Shown piece after piece: positions 25,114 through 33,270 of a stretch of 64,000 nt of DNA. The notes under the pieces were generated by a model, which was not told the origin of the DNA, ran no database searches, and saw nothing but the letters and a program-made list of their open reading frames with translations. The DNA comes from Cellvibrionaceae bacterium (GTDB taxonomy: Bacteria > Pseudomonadota > Gammaproteobacteria > Pseudomonadales > Cellvibrionaceae), in NCBI GenBank assembly GCA_021151695.1, contig JAGKWU010000002.1, forward strand, positions 1 through 64,000, in the 5' to 3' direction. The translations under genes and the position numbers were made by a program. Within the stretch, counting starts at the first letter, position 1. Every line of letters starts with the position of its first letter.

Positions 25114-26277
25114 TTAAAACTCAGTCACTAATTCCACTACCTTGGTCACCAGTTCGTCTGCTTCTGCATCGGTGAGGATGAAGGTGGGCAGTAAACGAAT
25201 GGTGTTGACTGAGGTTACGTTAATCAAAATACCTTTGGTGCGGCCTTTTTCGACCAGGTCGGCAGCGGGCGCATTGAGTTCGATACCGATCATCAGGCCC
25301 TTGCCGCGCACATCAACTACTTTGCTGTTGCCAGCGAGTTTGGTTTTGAATGCGTTTAATAATTTTTCGCCCAGCTCTTTGGCGCGCGCAACGTAGTTGC
25401 CGGATACCAGCGTCTCCACTACGGCGATACCTGCTGCGCAAGCGAGTGGGTTGCCGCCGAAAGTAGTCCCGTGGTTGCCGGGTTGCAAAACGTCAGCCGC
25501 TTTGCCACTCGCGAGGCAAGCGCCGATTGGCATGCCATTGCCGAGGCCTTTGGCGGTGGTCAGTACATCCGGCTTGATGCCATTGTGCTGGAAGGCGAAG
25601 AAGGTGCCGGTGCGGCCATTGCCAGTCTGGATTTCATCCAGCATCAGCAGCCAGCCATTGGCATCAGCCAGGTCGCGCAATTGGTTCAGGTAATCGTCGG
25701 CAGGAACGCGTACGCCGCCTTCACCTTGTACTGGCTCAACCAGGATCGCAACGATATTGTCGTGCTCGGCGGCGAGTTTTTGGATCGCGGCTACATCGTT
25801 GTAAGGCACGCGCAAAAAGCCTTCTACCAATGGCTCAAAACCAATTTGTACTTTGGTGTTGCCGGTGGCGGTGAGGGTGGCCATGGTTCTGCCGTGGAAA
25901 CTGTTTTCGGTAACAATGATGGTTGGGCTTTTTACGCCTTTGTCATTGCCGAATTTGCGCGCGATTTTGATCGCGGCTTCATTGGCTTCGGCGCCGGAGT
26001 TGGAGAAGAACACTTTGTCCAAACCGGATTGCTCAATGAGCAGATCCGCCAGGCGCTGTTGCTGGGGAATGTTGTAGAGGTTGGAGCAGTGCACCAGCGT
26101 AGCCGCTTGCTCGCTGATGGCTTTGGTGACGGCAGGGTGTGAGTAGCCCAGGCCGCACACGGCGATGCCGCTGATGGCGTCGAGATAGGACTTGCCATTT
26201 GAATCCCATACTCGGCTGCCTTCGCCCTTGGTGAGGGTGAGGGTTCTTGTGCCGTAGTTGTTCATCAAGGTGGTCAT
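25114..26277 (-). CDS. argD: Acetylornithine aminotransferase
   Basis: This 387-residue PLP-dependent class-III aminotransferase acts in arginine synthesis, and often also as succinyldiaminopimelate aminotransferase. It has the PLP-binding segment SNSGAEANEAAIKIARKF, the Asp segment WLLMLDEIQTGNGRTG, and the Schiff-base lysine in TTAKGLGNGMPIGACLA. The region before the gene reads TTGGAGACCATGATG; the ATG at 26277 has the best spacing from GGAG, with 26280 a near alternative. It is followed by argF. An arginine-repressor site is possible upstream but not clear. Confidence 0.95.
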   Translation of the reverse strand: MTTLMNNYGTRTLTLTKGEGSRVWDSNGKSYLDAISGIAVCGLGYSHPAVTKAISEQAATLVHCSNLYNIPQQQRLADLLIEQSGLDKVFFSNSGAEANEAAIKIARKFGNDKGVKSPTIIVTENSFHGRTMATLTATGNTKVQIGFEPLVEGFLRVPYNDVAAIQKLAAEHDNIVAILVEPVQGEGGVRVPADDYLNQLRDLADANGWLLMLDEIQTGNGRTGTFFAFQHNGIKPDVLTTAKGLGNGMPIGACLASGKAADVLQPGNHGTTFGGNPLACAAGIAVVETLVSGNYVARAKELGEKLLNAFKTKLAGNSKVVDVRGKGLMIGIELNAPAADLVEKGRTKGILINVTSVNTIRLLPTFILTDAEADELVTKVVELVTEF

Positions 26278-26393
26278 CATGGTCTCCAAATGCCGATCTA
26301 AAAGTAAAAAGCTAATCGCTAAAAAAACAAAACCACAAGGCCAGCGGGCTGGCCCAGCAGTCGATTATTCAAGGATTTACTGCAGTGCTAAAA

Positions 26394-26428
26394 ACAAAAC
26401 AGGCAGCGGCATAGCGCTGCCTGTTTGG
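26394..26428 (-). terminator. Terminator of the LysR gene
   Basis: On the minus strand CAGGCAGCG, loop CTATGC, CGCTGCCTG is followed by TTTTGTTTTTAG. It lies between the LysR stop and the argD start and separates the two transcripts. Confidence 0.8.
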
Positions 26429-26538
26429 AATGAGTTTGCGCTTCTTTCTGCATTTATATGCAAAAGGCCGCAAAGCGAGTGGCAATAGTATAAGCAAACG
26501 GGCTTATTGGCAAATTTGGACCGGTTAAAAACCTGCTT

Positions 26539-27441
26539 TTAAATCAGTTGCGGGCTGAGCTTTTCCAGCAAAAAATCCACAAACGCCGTGGTTTTCGCGG
26601 GCAGGAAATCGCGCGCCGGGTAGATGGCATAAACGGGGTAACCGGGGTTTAGCGGATAGTCCTCCAGTACCGGCACCAACTGGCCCAACGCGAAGGCATC
26701 TTTCAGCAGCGCCTTGTCGATTAGCAGTATGCCCATGCCTTGAATTGTTGCTTCCACCAGGGCGATAGCATCGTTGATCACCAGCGGCCCTTGTACCTTT
26801 GCCATATCCCCGTTGGCAAAGCGCCAAGTATTCATATTCTGGTTGCGGTTGCGATAGTAAAGGCAGGCGTGATTGGCCAAATCCTGTGGGGTTTTGGGCG
26901 CGCCATGGCGCGCGAGATAATCCGGGCTGGCTGCCAGCTGCCAGCTGAGCTCGCCTAAACGACGGGCAACCAGGGAGGAGTCCGGCAGATGGCCAATGCG
27001 TATGGCCACGTCTACTTGCTCGGCGATCAGGTCCACAAAACGGTCCTCCAGCCCCAACTCCAGTTCGATTTCCGGATAGCGCTCGCTGAACTCCTTGAGT
27101 TGCGGCAAGAGTGCCCGGCGGCCAATGGAGGTGGACGAGGAGACTTTGAGCTTGCCGCGCACTTGCTGGCGAACATCTTCGGTAAGCTGTTCGACGGCGC
27201 TGAGTGCGGTTTCCACCCGCTGGGCTTCGCGCAGTATCTGTTCGCCCAATTCGGTGAGTGAGAGTTTGCGGGTGCTGCGCTGGATCAGCCGTGCGCCTAT
27301 TTGCGCTTCAAAGGCTGACAGCTGTTTACTCACGGCTGAACGGCTGAGTTTCAGGCTGTCTGCAGCGGCGGAAAGGCTGCCGTATTGGGCTACCCGGCTG
27401 AACAAAATCAAGCCGGGAAGGCGTTCGAGAGGAATGGACAT
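26539..27441 (-). CDS. LysR family transcriptional regulator
   Basis: This 300-residue regulator has an N-terminal winged helix-turn-helix (ILFSRVAQYGSLSAAADSLKLSRSAVSKQLSAFE, residues 12-46) and a periplasmic-binding-protein-like effector domain. The GKLKVSSSTSIGRRALLPQL junction and the VARRLGELSWQLAASPDYLA and HACLYYRN segments place it in the CrgA/AaeR-like branch. It is divergent from the oxidoreductase gene at 27595, which it probably controls through the intergenic inverted repeat at 27462. The signal molecule is unknown. Confidence 0.93.
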   Translation of the reverse strand: MSIPLERLPGLILFSRVAQYGSLSAAADSLKLSRSAVSKQLSAFEAQIGARLIQRSTRKLSLTELGEQILREAQRVETALSAVEQLTEDVRQQVRGKLKVSSSTSIGRRALLPQLKEFSERYPEIELELGLEDRFVDLIAEQVDVAIRIGHLPDSSLVARRLGELSWQLAASPDYLARHGAPKTPQDLANHACLYYRNRNQNMNTWRFANGDMAKVQGPLVINDAIALVEATIQGMGILLIDKALLKDAFALGQLVPVLEDYPLNPGYPVYAIYPARDFLPAKTTAFVDFLLEKLSPQLI

Positions 27442-27461
27442 GATTCACTAAATCCTTAAGT

Positions 27462-27482
27462 TTGTTTCTTTAATGGAAACAA
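27462..27482. promoter_or_regulatory. Candidate LysR operator
   Basis: TTGTTTC and GAAACAA form a perfect 7-bp inverted repeat around TTTAATG, within the 153-base divergent region and close to the LysR start. Its form suits a LysR binding site that would autoregulate the regulator and activate or repress the oxidoreductase gene. No binding evidence is available. Confidence 0.5.
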
Positions 27483-27594
27483 TCTAGTGACTGATAGGTG
27501 ACTAATCAAGTGCAATCTTTGGTCATAGACTGGGTGCTCCTGTTAGTAATCACTCTTTGATCGACAGCCTCTATCAACTTTAAGGAGATTCACC

Positions 27595-28542
27595 ATGACT
27601 ATCCCAACAACCCAAAAAGCAGTACGCATCCACGCCTTTGGCGGCCTCGATAAGCTGGTTTATGAGGACGCACCTGTTCCCGCTATCAGTGCTGATGACG
27701 TGCTGGTAAAAATTCACGCCGCCAGTGTTAACCCGGTGGATTGGAAAATCCGCGAAGGCTACCTGAAAGATTTTATCCCCCACCAATTGCCACTGACCTT
27801 GGGCTGGGATTTCGCCGGCGAAGTGGTTGCCGTTGGCGAGCAAGTTAAAAACTGGAAAATCGGCGATGCTGTTTATGCTCGTCCTGACCTGGGTCGCAAT
27901 GGCTCCTACGCTGAATACATTGCCGTACGCGGCAGCGAAATTGCTCGCAAACCACAAAGCCTCGATTGGCAACAGGCTGCAGCCGTGCCTTTAACTGCAT
28001 TGACTGCCTGGCAAGCGCTTTATGAAATTGCCAACCTGAAAGCGGGTGAGCGCGTATTGATTCAAGCGGGCGCTGGTGGCGTAGGATCTTTCGCCATTCA
28101 GTTGGCCAAACTGCGCGGTGCTCAGGTGTACACCACTGGTTCCAGCCGCAACATTGAATTGCTGAAAAGCCTGGGCGCTGACGAGGTGATTGACTACACC
28201 TCGCGCGATTTCTCCCAGCTGCGCGATCTGGACGTAGTATTTGATACGCTCGGTGGTGAGGCCTTGGATAAATCCTGGCAAACCCTGAAGCGCGGTGGTC
28301 GTCTGGTGTCCATCGTGAGCAACCCGGATGCGCAAACTGCCGAGCAACACGGCGTCACTCCACTGTTCTGCTTTGTGCAGCCAAGCGAATCCCAATTGAA
28401 AGAGTTGGCTGCGCTGATTGATGGCGACAAATTGCAGCTGGTGATCGACTCAGTCTACGACTTGAAAGATGCTGCTAAAGCGCTGGAGAAAAGCCAGACT
28501 GGCCATGCGCGCGGCAAGATCGTCATTCAAGTCAGCAAATAA
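27595..28542 (+). CDS. NADP-dependent zinc-type oxidoreductase (quinone reductase-like)
   Basis: This 315-residue medium-chain dehydrogenase/reductase has no zinc-binding cysteines. It has a GroES-like half (VLVKIHAASVNPVDWKIREG, TLGWDFAGEVVAVGEQV) and a Rossmann half with ERVLIQAGAGGVGSFAIQLA and QVYTTGSSRN. The ending KSQTGHARGKIVIQV is typical of the quinone oxidoreductase or reductive-iminase-like NADP group. It probably reduces quinones or enals in the cytoplasm. AAGGAG precedes the ATG. It is transcribed away from the LysR gene and ends in a strong terminator. Confidence 0.92.
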   Translation: MTIPTTQKAVRIHAFGGLDKLVYEDAPVPAISADDVLVKIHAASVNPVDWKIREGYLKDFIPHQLPLTLGWDFAGEVVAVGEQVKNWKIGDAVYARPDLGRNGSYAEYIAVRGSEIARKPQSLDWQQAAAVPLTALTAWQALYEIANLKAGERVLIQAGAGGVGSFAIQLAKLRGAQVYTTGSSRNIELLKSLGADEVIDYTSRDFSQLRDLDVVFDTLGGEALDKSWQTLKRGGRLVSIVSNPDAQTAEQHGVTPLFCFVQPSESQLKELAALIDGDKLQLVIDSVYDLKDAAKALEKSQTGHARGKIVIQVSK

Positions 28543-28563
28543 ACGTTGTTGATATTGCGTTAA

Positions 28564-28595
28564 ACAAAAAGCCTGCAATTGCAGGCTTTTTTTAT
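28564..28595. terminator. Bidirectional terminator
   Basis: AAAAAGCCTGCAATTGCAGGCTTTTTTT is an almost perfect palindrome with A-run and T-run flanks. It lies between the converging oxidoreductase gene and the gene at 28609 and can serve both. Confidence 0.92.
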
Positions 28596-28608
28596 GGGCG
28601 AAGAAAAT

Positions 28609-31071
28609 TTATGACTGGGGTGAAAAAAATTGCCGGATAAATTCCATATCGCTTTTGCTGCGAATGGATTGATCGGGCGACTGCAGTAAAAAGCCCTGAA
28701 ATAGTCTTACGCCCATCAACCAGAGCGTGGATAGATTTTTAGAATCTTCTACCTGAGTGGCAATAATTTGCGCTCCGATATTTTGTGCCGCCGCTATAAC
28801 GCTTTTGAGTTTCTGCTCTAGTTCACCGCCGAGGTTGGATGTCAGCTCCGGGTTGAGGCGCACATAATCAAATTCTATGCGCGCCAGGATCATATCCGTT
28901 TGCGCGGTGATACCTGCGTGGGTCAGGCAGGCACCGCAGTGGATGTTGTGCAGGGAGCTTATAAGTGCAGCCGCCTCCCCCATGTGCTGTTCTACCCAGC
29001 TTTCCTCAAAGATAAATACCAATCGGCGCTGGCCGCGCAAACGCGAGCTGCGCAGCACATTGGCGGCAAAAGAGAAAAAGGATTTTTGCGAGAGAGTTTC
29101 GTCGGCAAGATGAATAAACATGCTGGCATTTTCGCGCGCATAAGCATCCGTCAACACGGCGTTGACGGCTGATTGCAGTACCCAGCGGTCGAGGTCTACG
29201 CGCATGTTGGAGGCCTCTATGTGATGCAAAAATTTTGCAGCGGGAATCAATTCATCCTCATCACTGCGCCAGCGCACCAAGGCTTCAAAATGTTCTATTT
29301 GCGCGTGCTCCAGGCTGATCATGGGTTGATAGGCAGTGCGCAAGTTTTCCTCTGGCAACCGTTCCTTAAAGTCCATGACGGGGAAGTGGGAAAGTTTTGC
29401 CGGCGCTTCCGGTTCCGGCTCGGGTTCTGGTTCCGGCTCTACATGAAGCAGAGGCGCTTCGGTTTGTTTGGCTTCATCGTAAGCTTGCTCGGCATGGAGC
29501 AGGGCAGAGTTTACGCTGCCGCTCTCGGTATCGAGAAAGTGCACACCTACATGGGCACTGATAACCAGCGGGCTGTCGGCTATTTGATAAAAATGACTTG
29601 AGAGTTGATTGGCAATTTGCTGCGCGCGTGCGAGATGTTGCTCGCGCGTGCGTTTGCCGGCCAGCATGCAGGCGATGAAATTGGATGTGTCTGTCCACTG
29701 CTCATTGCTGCCCATCACCTGCGCAAGGCGCTGGCAAAATTGCTCGTGTAATTTCGCTACACCAGCGGGGCCAAACTCCCGGTAAAACTCCTCCAGCACA
29801 TCCAGGCCCAGGTAGTAAAGTGCGGTGGGTGTTTTGTGTGATTGATTGGCCTGCAGCTCATTATCAATAGCGGCAAAAAAATAACTGCGAGTAATTTGGT
29901 TGTTGCGTTCGCCGCGTTGGGTGATGGCTTCTATGCGCAGCTTGAGTGCATGGGTATCGTTGATGGCGCGCTCGGCAGCATTGATAAGTGCGCCCATATC
30001 CACAGGTTTGGATAGCACACCGTTTACACCTAGTCCCTCGATGGATTTGCGCAATTTGGTTGAGGTGTCCGCCGTGACAAAAATAATCGGCAGCAATAAA
30101 AATTGTTCGCTTTGGCGCAGTAGTGTGGCCAACTCAATGCCGTTAACGTCCGGCATGTGCATATCCAGTATTACCAGGTCGGGTTTGAACTCCGCGGCTT
30201 GCTGCAGGCTGTGCATGGGCTGGGTGACGCAGACGACCTCCATACCAGCACTGCGCAAAATTTCGGCGTGATAGGCAGCTATAGAGGGCTCATCATCGAC
30301 CACCATCACTTTGTGGGTGATTTCATTGGCCACGATGGTTTGCTCGAGCGTTTTAACCAGCATCACAAAATCAACCGGTTTGGTGACATAGGCCGCGCAG
30401 CCTGTGCGCAGGGCGCGCAAGCGTGTGTGCATATCGCGGCGGGCAGACATAAAGAGAACAGGTATGCCCTGGGGTAAACGCTGTTTGATGTCGACGATGT
30501 AATCAAACCCGGGGGTGGTGTCTCCGGGTACGCAGGGATCAATCAATAGGGCGTGGGGCGTTTGCACATTGAGCTGCTGCAGGCAGGCGGCGGGCGTTTC
30601 GAAATATTGGACGCTGAACTCAGAGGCATTCAGATAAGCGGCAATCAGCGCCGAGAGCGCATGATCACTTTCCACCACAAAAATATGTTTGCCTTCACCG
30701 CTGCGGGTTGGCGGCGTAGTGAGGCCCAGTGCTTCGGGCGATTCAATATTGGACAGGGTGCGCACTACCGTGTTCACCATCTGGTCGATCATCTCGTATT
30801 CGATGCCGCCCACGGGTTGCCCAAGTGCCTGGCAATCGGCCAGGTAGCTGTCGAGCATATGGGCGGTTTCGCTAACTTCAGGCAGGCCGTAACTCGCACC
30901 CGTGCCAACCAGGCGATGGACAATTTGCTGGAAGGTTCTAAAGCCCTGGTCACTCCAGTTGAAGTAGCGCAGATGGCGCCACAGATTCTCAAGCTGGTGC
31001 GCGCGTTGGGGCAGGCTATCGAGGAATTGCCGCTGCAATTGGCGCAGCTGTTGGTTGACCATGGTGGGCAT
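28609..31071 (-). CDS. Hpt-REC-REC-degenerate GGDEF-degenerate EAL signalling protein
   Basis: This 820-residue cytoplasmic multidomain protein has, in order, an Hpt-like helical bundle (residues 5-105, His in IVHRLVGTGASYG), a first receiver domain (about 130-245), a second (about 255-370, with VVDDEPS, LVILDMHMPD and LSKPVD), a GGDEF-like region without the GGDEF sequence, a Glu-Pro linker near 540, and an EAL domain (about 560-815). The EAL domain keeps EALVRW, but the Asn position is replaced in FIHLADETL and no DDFG motif is visible, so phosphodiesterase activity is doubtful; it may bind c-di-GMP or a partner. The first receiver has DPCVPGD instead of a normal DxxMP. The protein likely links phosphorelay with c-di-GMP or biofilm control. 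Confidence 0.85.
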   Translation of the reverse strand: MPTMVNQQLRQLQRQFLDSLPQRAHQLENLWRHLRYFNWSDQGFRTFQQIVHRLVGTGASYGLPEVSETAHMLDSYLADCQALGQPVGGIEYEMIDQMVNTVVRTLSNIESPEALGLTTPPTRSGEGKHIFVVESDHALSALIAAYLNASEFSVQYFETPAACLQQLNVQTPHALLIDPCVPGDTTPGFDYIVDIKQRLPQGIPVLFMSARRDMHTRLRALRTGCAAYVTKPVDFVMLVKTLEQTIVANEITHKVMVVDDEPSIAAYHAEILRSAGMEVVCVTQPMHSLQQAAEFKPDLVILDMHMPDVNGIELATLLRQSEQFLLLPIIFVTADTSTKLRKSIEGLGVNGVLSKPVDMGALINAAERAINDTHALKLRIEAITQRGERNNQITRSYFFAAIDNELQANQSHKTPTALYYLGLDVLEEFYREFGPAGVAKLHEQFCQRLAQVMGSNEQWTDTSNFIACMLAGKRTREQHLARAQQIANQLSSHFYQIADSPLVISAHVGVHFLDTESGSVNSALLHAEQAYDEAKQTEAPLLHVEPEPEPEPEPEAPAKLSHFPVMDFKERLPEENLRTAYQPMISLEHAQIEHFEALVRWRSDEDELIPAAKFLHHIEASNMRVDLDRWVLQSAVNAVLTDAYARENASMFIHLADETLSQKSFFSFAANVLRSSRLRGQRRLVFIFEESWVEQHMGEAAALISSLHNIHCGACLTHAGITAQTDMILARIEFDYVRLNPELTSNLGGELEQKLKSVIAAAQNIGAQIIATQVEDSKNLSTLWLMGVRLFQGFLLQSPDQSIRSKSDMEFIRQFFSPQS

Positions 31072-31211
31072 AAGCGGTGCTCCTGCTATTTAGCGCGTGT
31101 CGATTGTAAGTATAGAGGTGCTTTTGCGGCTGGCAGGTGTGTTTTCTTGTGCAAAAAGCGGGGAATATTTTGTCGGCCTGGGGTAGCATCCGCGTCCCCT
31201 AAGGATGATTT

Positions 31212-33260
31212 TTGCCTATGACTAACTCACCGTTGACGATCAAACTTCCCTCCGTTGCCGCTGGTTTATGCCTGTTTGCCAGCGCTGCCCACTCGCAAAT
31301 ACCTGCGCTGGAAACCCTGGTGGTGACTGGCGAGCGTTCCGCCCTGGTGGCCGGTGCGCAGCAGTTGGATATAGACCAGCAGCAACCCGGCACTCGCGCC
31401 GATTCAGCCGAACTGCTGCGCGGTTTGACCGGCGTTCAGGCCGATAGCCGATCCAACTACGCGCAAGACACACGTATCACCTTGCGCGGCTTTGGTGCTC
31501 GCTCGGCTTTTGGTGTGCGCGGTCTGGAGCTGCAGGTGGATGGAATTCCCCTCACTACGCCTGACGGCCAGGGCCAGTTTTCCGGTGCATTGCTGGATGG
31601 TGTTTCGCAAGTGCAGGCCCTCACTGGCCCGGTTGCGGCGCTTTACGGCAACGCGGCGGGTGGTGTGATCAGTTTGAAAAGCGCAGCGCCGACGCAAAAT
31701 CATGTGAGCATTGGCTCAAGTGCTGATGAAGAAGGGCTCAGTCGCCAAACGGCGCTGGGTGAATATCGCAGCGGCGATGTTGGCGCGCGCCTGCAGGCAA
31801 CCCAATTGGATGCCGACGGCAATCGCCCACACGCCAGTGCTGAGCGCGATCAACTGGGGGCTCAGCTGTATTACAACTTTGATAACGGTATTGAGGCCCA
31901 ATACCGCTTCGATAAAGAAGACGCGCCCCTGCTGCAAGACCCCCTCGGGTTGACCGAGGCCCAGTGGCTGGCTGATCCCTATCAACTCAACAGTAGCGCC
32001 GACTTTTTTAATACGCGCAAATCCATTCACCACCAGCAGCATGCGCTCAGTGTGCGCCAGCAAACGGGCGACCAGCGCTGGCAACTGGCTGCCTGGACCG
32101 GCGAGCGCGACATACAGCAATACCTTGCCCAGCGCGGCGATGCACCGGCAAACTCCGGCGGTGTGGTGGATTTAAGCCGCGATTTCAGCGGTGCCAACGG
32201 CAATTACACCTGGGATTTTGCCCTTGCTAATCACGCCGCCAGCTTCACGCTTGGCGGTGAATGGGCGCGCATGGAGGACACGCGCAAGGGCTATATCAAC
32301 AACGCCGGCGTGGCGGGCGATCTGCGTCGCGACGAGCTGGATACCGGTGAAAACCGCGATGCTTACGCCATTGTTCAATGGCAGGCGAGCGAGCGTTGGG
32401 ACTGGTTGCTCGGCGTACGCCATTCGGATCTGGAATTTAGCATTGACGACCATTATGTGATCCCCAACAAAAATGCCGACGATTCGGGCGAGCGCAATTT
32501 CAGCCAGACGGCAGAAGCTATTTCTACGCGCTATCAACTGGATCAACACTGGTCATTGCAAGCAGCGGCAGGCAAAGGCTTCGAGACTCCCACACTCACC
32601 GAAATGGCCTATACGAACGGCGACAAAGGTTTTAACAACAGCCTCAATGCCAGCGATAATCGCCAGCGCCAACTGGGTGTGGATTATAAAAATGCCGCGC
32701 TCACTTTGGGGGTGACGGCTTTTGCCATTAGCAGCCGCAATGAGTTAGTGGTGGATCAGTCTGTAAATGGCCGCACCACCTATCGCAATGCAACTGGCAC
32801 TGAGCGCAAGGGAGTTGAATTCAATGGGCTCTGGCAAATCAATCAAGCGCTGGATGCACGCCTCGCCATCACCAGCCTGGATGCAACCTACGACGGTGGA
32901 CCATATGATGGTTTGCAATTGCCCGGCGTAGCGCGTCTTAACCAGTACGCGCAAATTAATTGGAGCCCATTGAACAATACATTGTTGCTGTTGAGCCTGA
33001 GCGGAACCCATCGCAGCGAAGTGGCCACCCACGATAGTAACGCCATCAAAGCACCTGATTACACTATCCTTGATCTGGCGGCCTCGGGCACTGTGGAATT
33101 ACTGGGATCATTGGATATGCGCTGGTGGTTAAAACTCGCCAACGCCACCGATAAAACCTATGTGGGTTCGGTGATAGTTAACCAGAGTAACAACCGCGCA
33201 TTTGAGCCGGCGAGCCAGCGCAATCTGGCTGGCGGCCTGAGTCTGGATTTGCGTTTTTAA
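31212..33260 (+). CDS. TonB-dependent outer-membrane receptor
   Basis: This roughly 680-residue protein has a signal peptide (VAAGLCLFASAAHSQ), a TonB-box-like LETLVVTGERS, a plug domain with ITLRGFGARSAFGVRGLEL and PVAALYGNAAGGVISL, and a 22-strand barrel ending in LAGGLSLDLRF. It resembles ferric-siderophore or PA-like receptors. AAGGA at 31201 fits a TTG at 31212 better than the ATG at 31218; either start is possible and changes two residues. It is followed 10 bases later by hrpB. The ligand is unknown: iron complex, vitamin or glycan are all possible for this family. Confidence 0.9.
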   Translation: MPMTNSPLTIKLPSVAAGLCLFASAAHSQIPALETLVVTGERSALVAGAQQLDIDQQQPGTRADSAELLRGLTGVQADSRSNYAQDTRITLRGFGARSAFGVRGLELQVDGIPLTTPDGQGQFSGALLDGVSQVQALTGPVAALYGNAAGGVISLKSAAPTQNHVSIGSSADEEGLSRQTALGEYRSGDVGARLQATQLDADGNRPHASAERDQLGAQLYYNFDNGIEAQYRFDKEDAPLLQDPLGLTEAQWLADPYQLNSSADFFNTRKSIHHQQHALSVRQQTGDQRWQLAAWTGERDIQQYLAQRGDAPANSGGVVDLSRDFSGANGNYTWDFALANHAASFTLGGEWARMEDTRKGYINNAGVAGDLRRDELDTGENRDAYAIVQWQASERWDWLLGVRHSDLEFSIDDHYVIPNKNADDSGERNFSQTAEAISTRYQLDQHWSLQAAAGKGFETPTLTEMAYTNGDKGFNNSLNASDNRQRQLGVDYKNAALTLGVTAFAISSRNELVVDQSVNGRTTYRNATGTERKGVEFNGLWQINQALDARLAITSLDATYDGGPYDGLQLPGVARLNQYAQINWSPLNNTLLLLSLSGTHRSEVATHDSNAIKAPDYTILDLAASGTVELLGSLDMRWWLKLANATDKTYVGSVIVNQSNNRAFEPASQRNLAGGLSLDLRF

Positions 33261-33270
33261 GAGAAATCTT

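Noticed and set aside
25471..26142. A 223-codon plus-strand frame within argD
   Set aside because: It is an antisense shadow of a strongly conserved aminotransferase gene with all PLP motifs.
26330..26400. Arginine-repressor box upstream of argD
   Set aside because: Only a half-site (TTGAATAAT on the minus strand) is visible; the second half does not match well enough.
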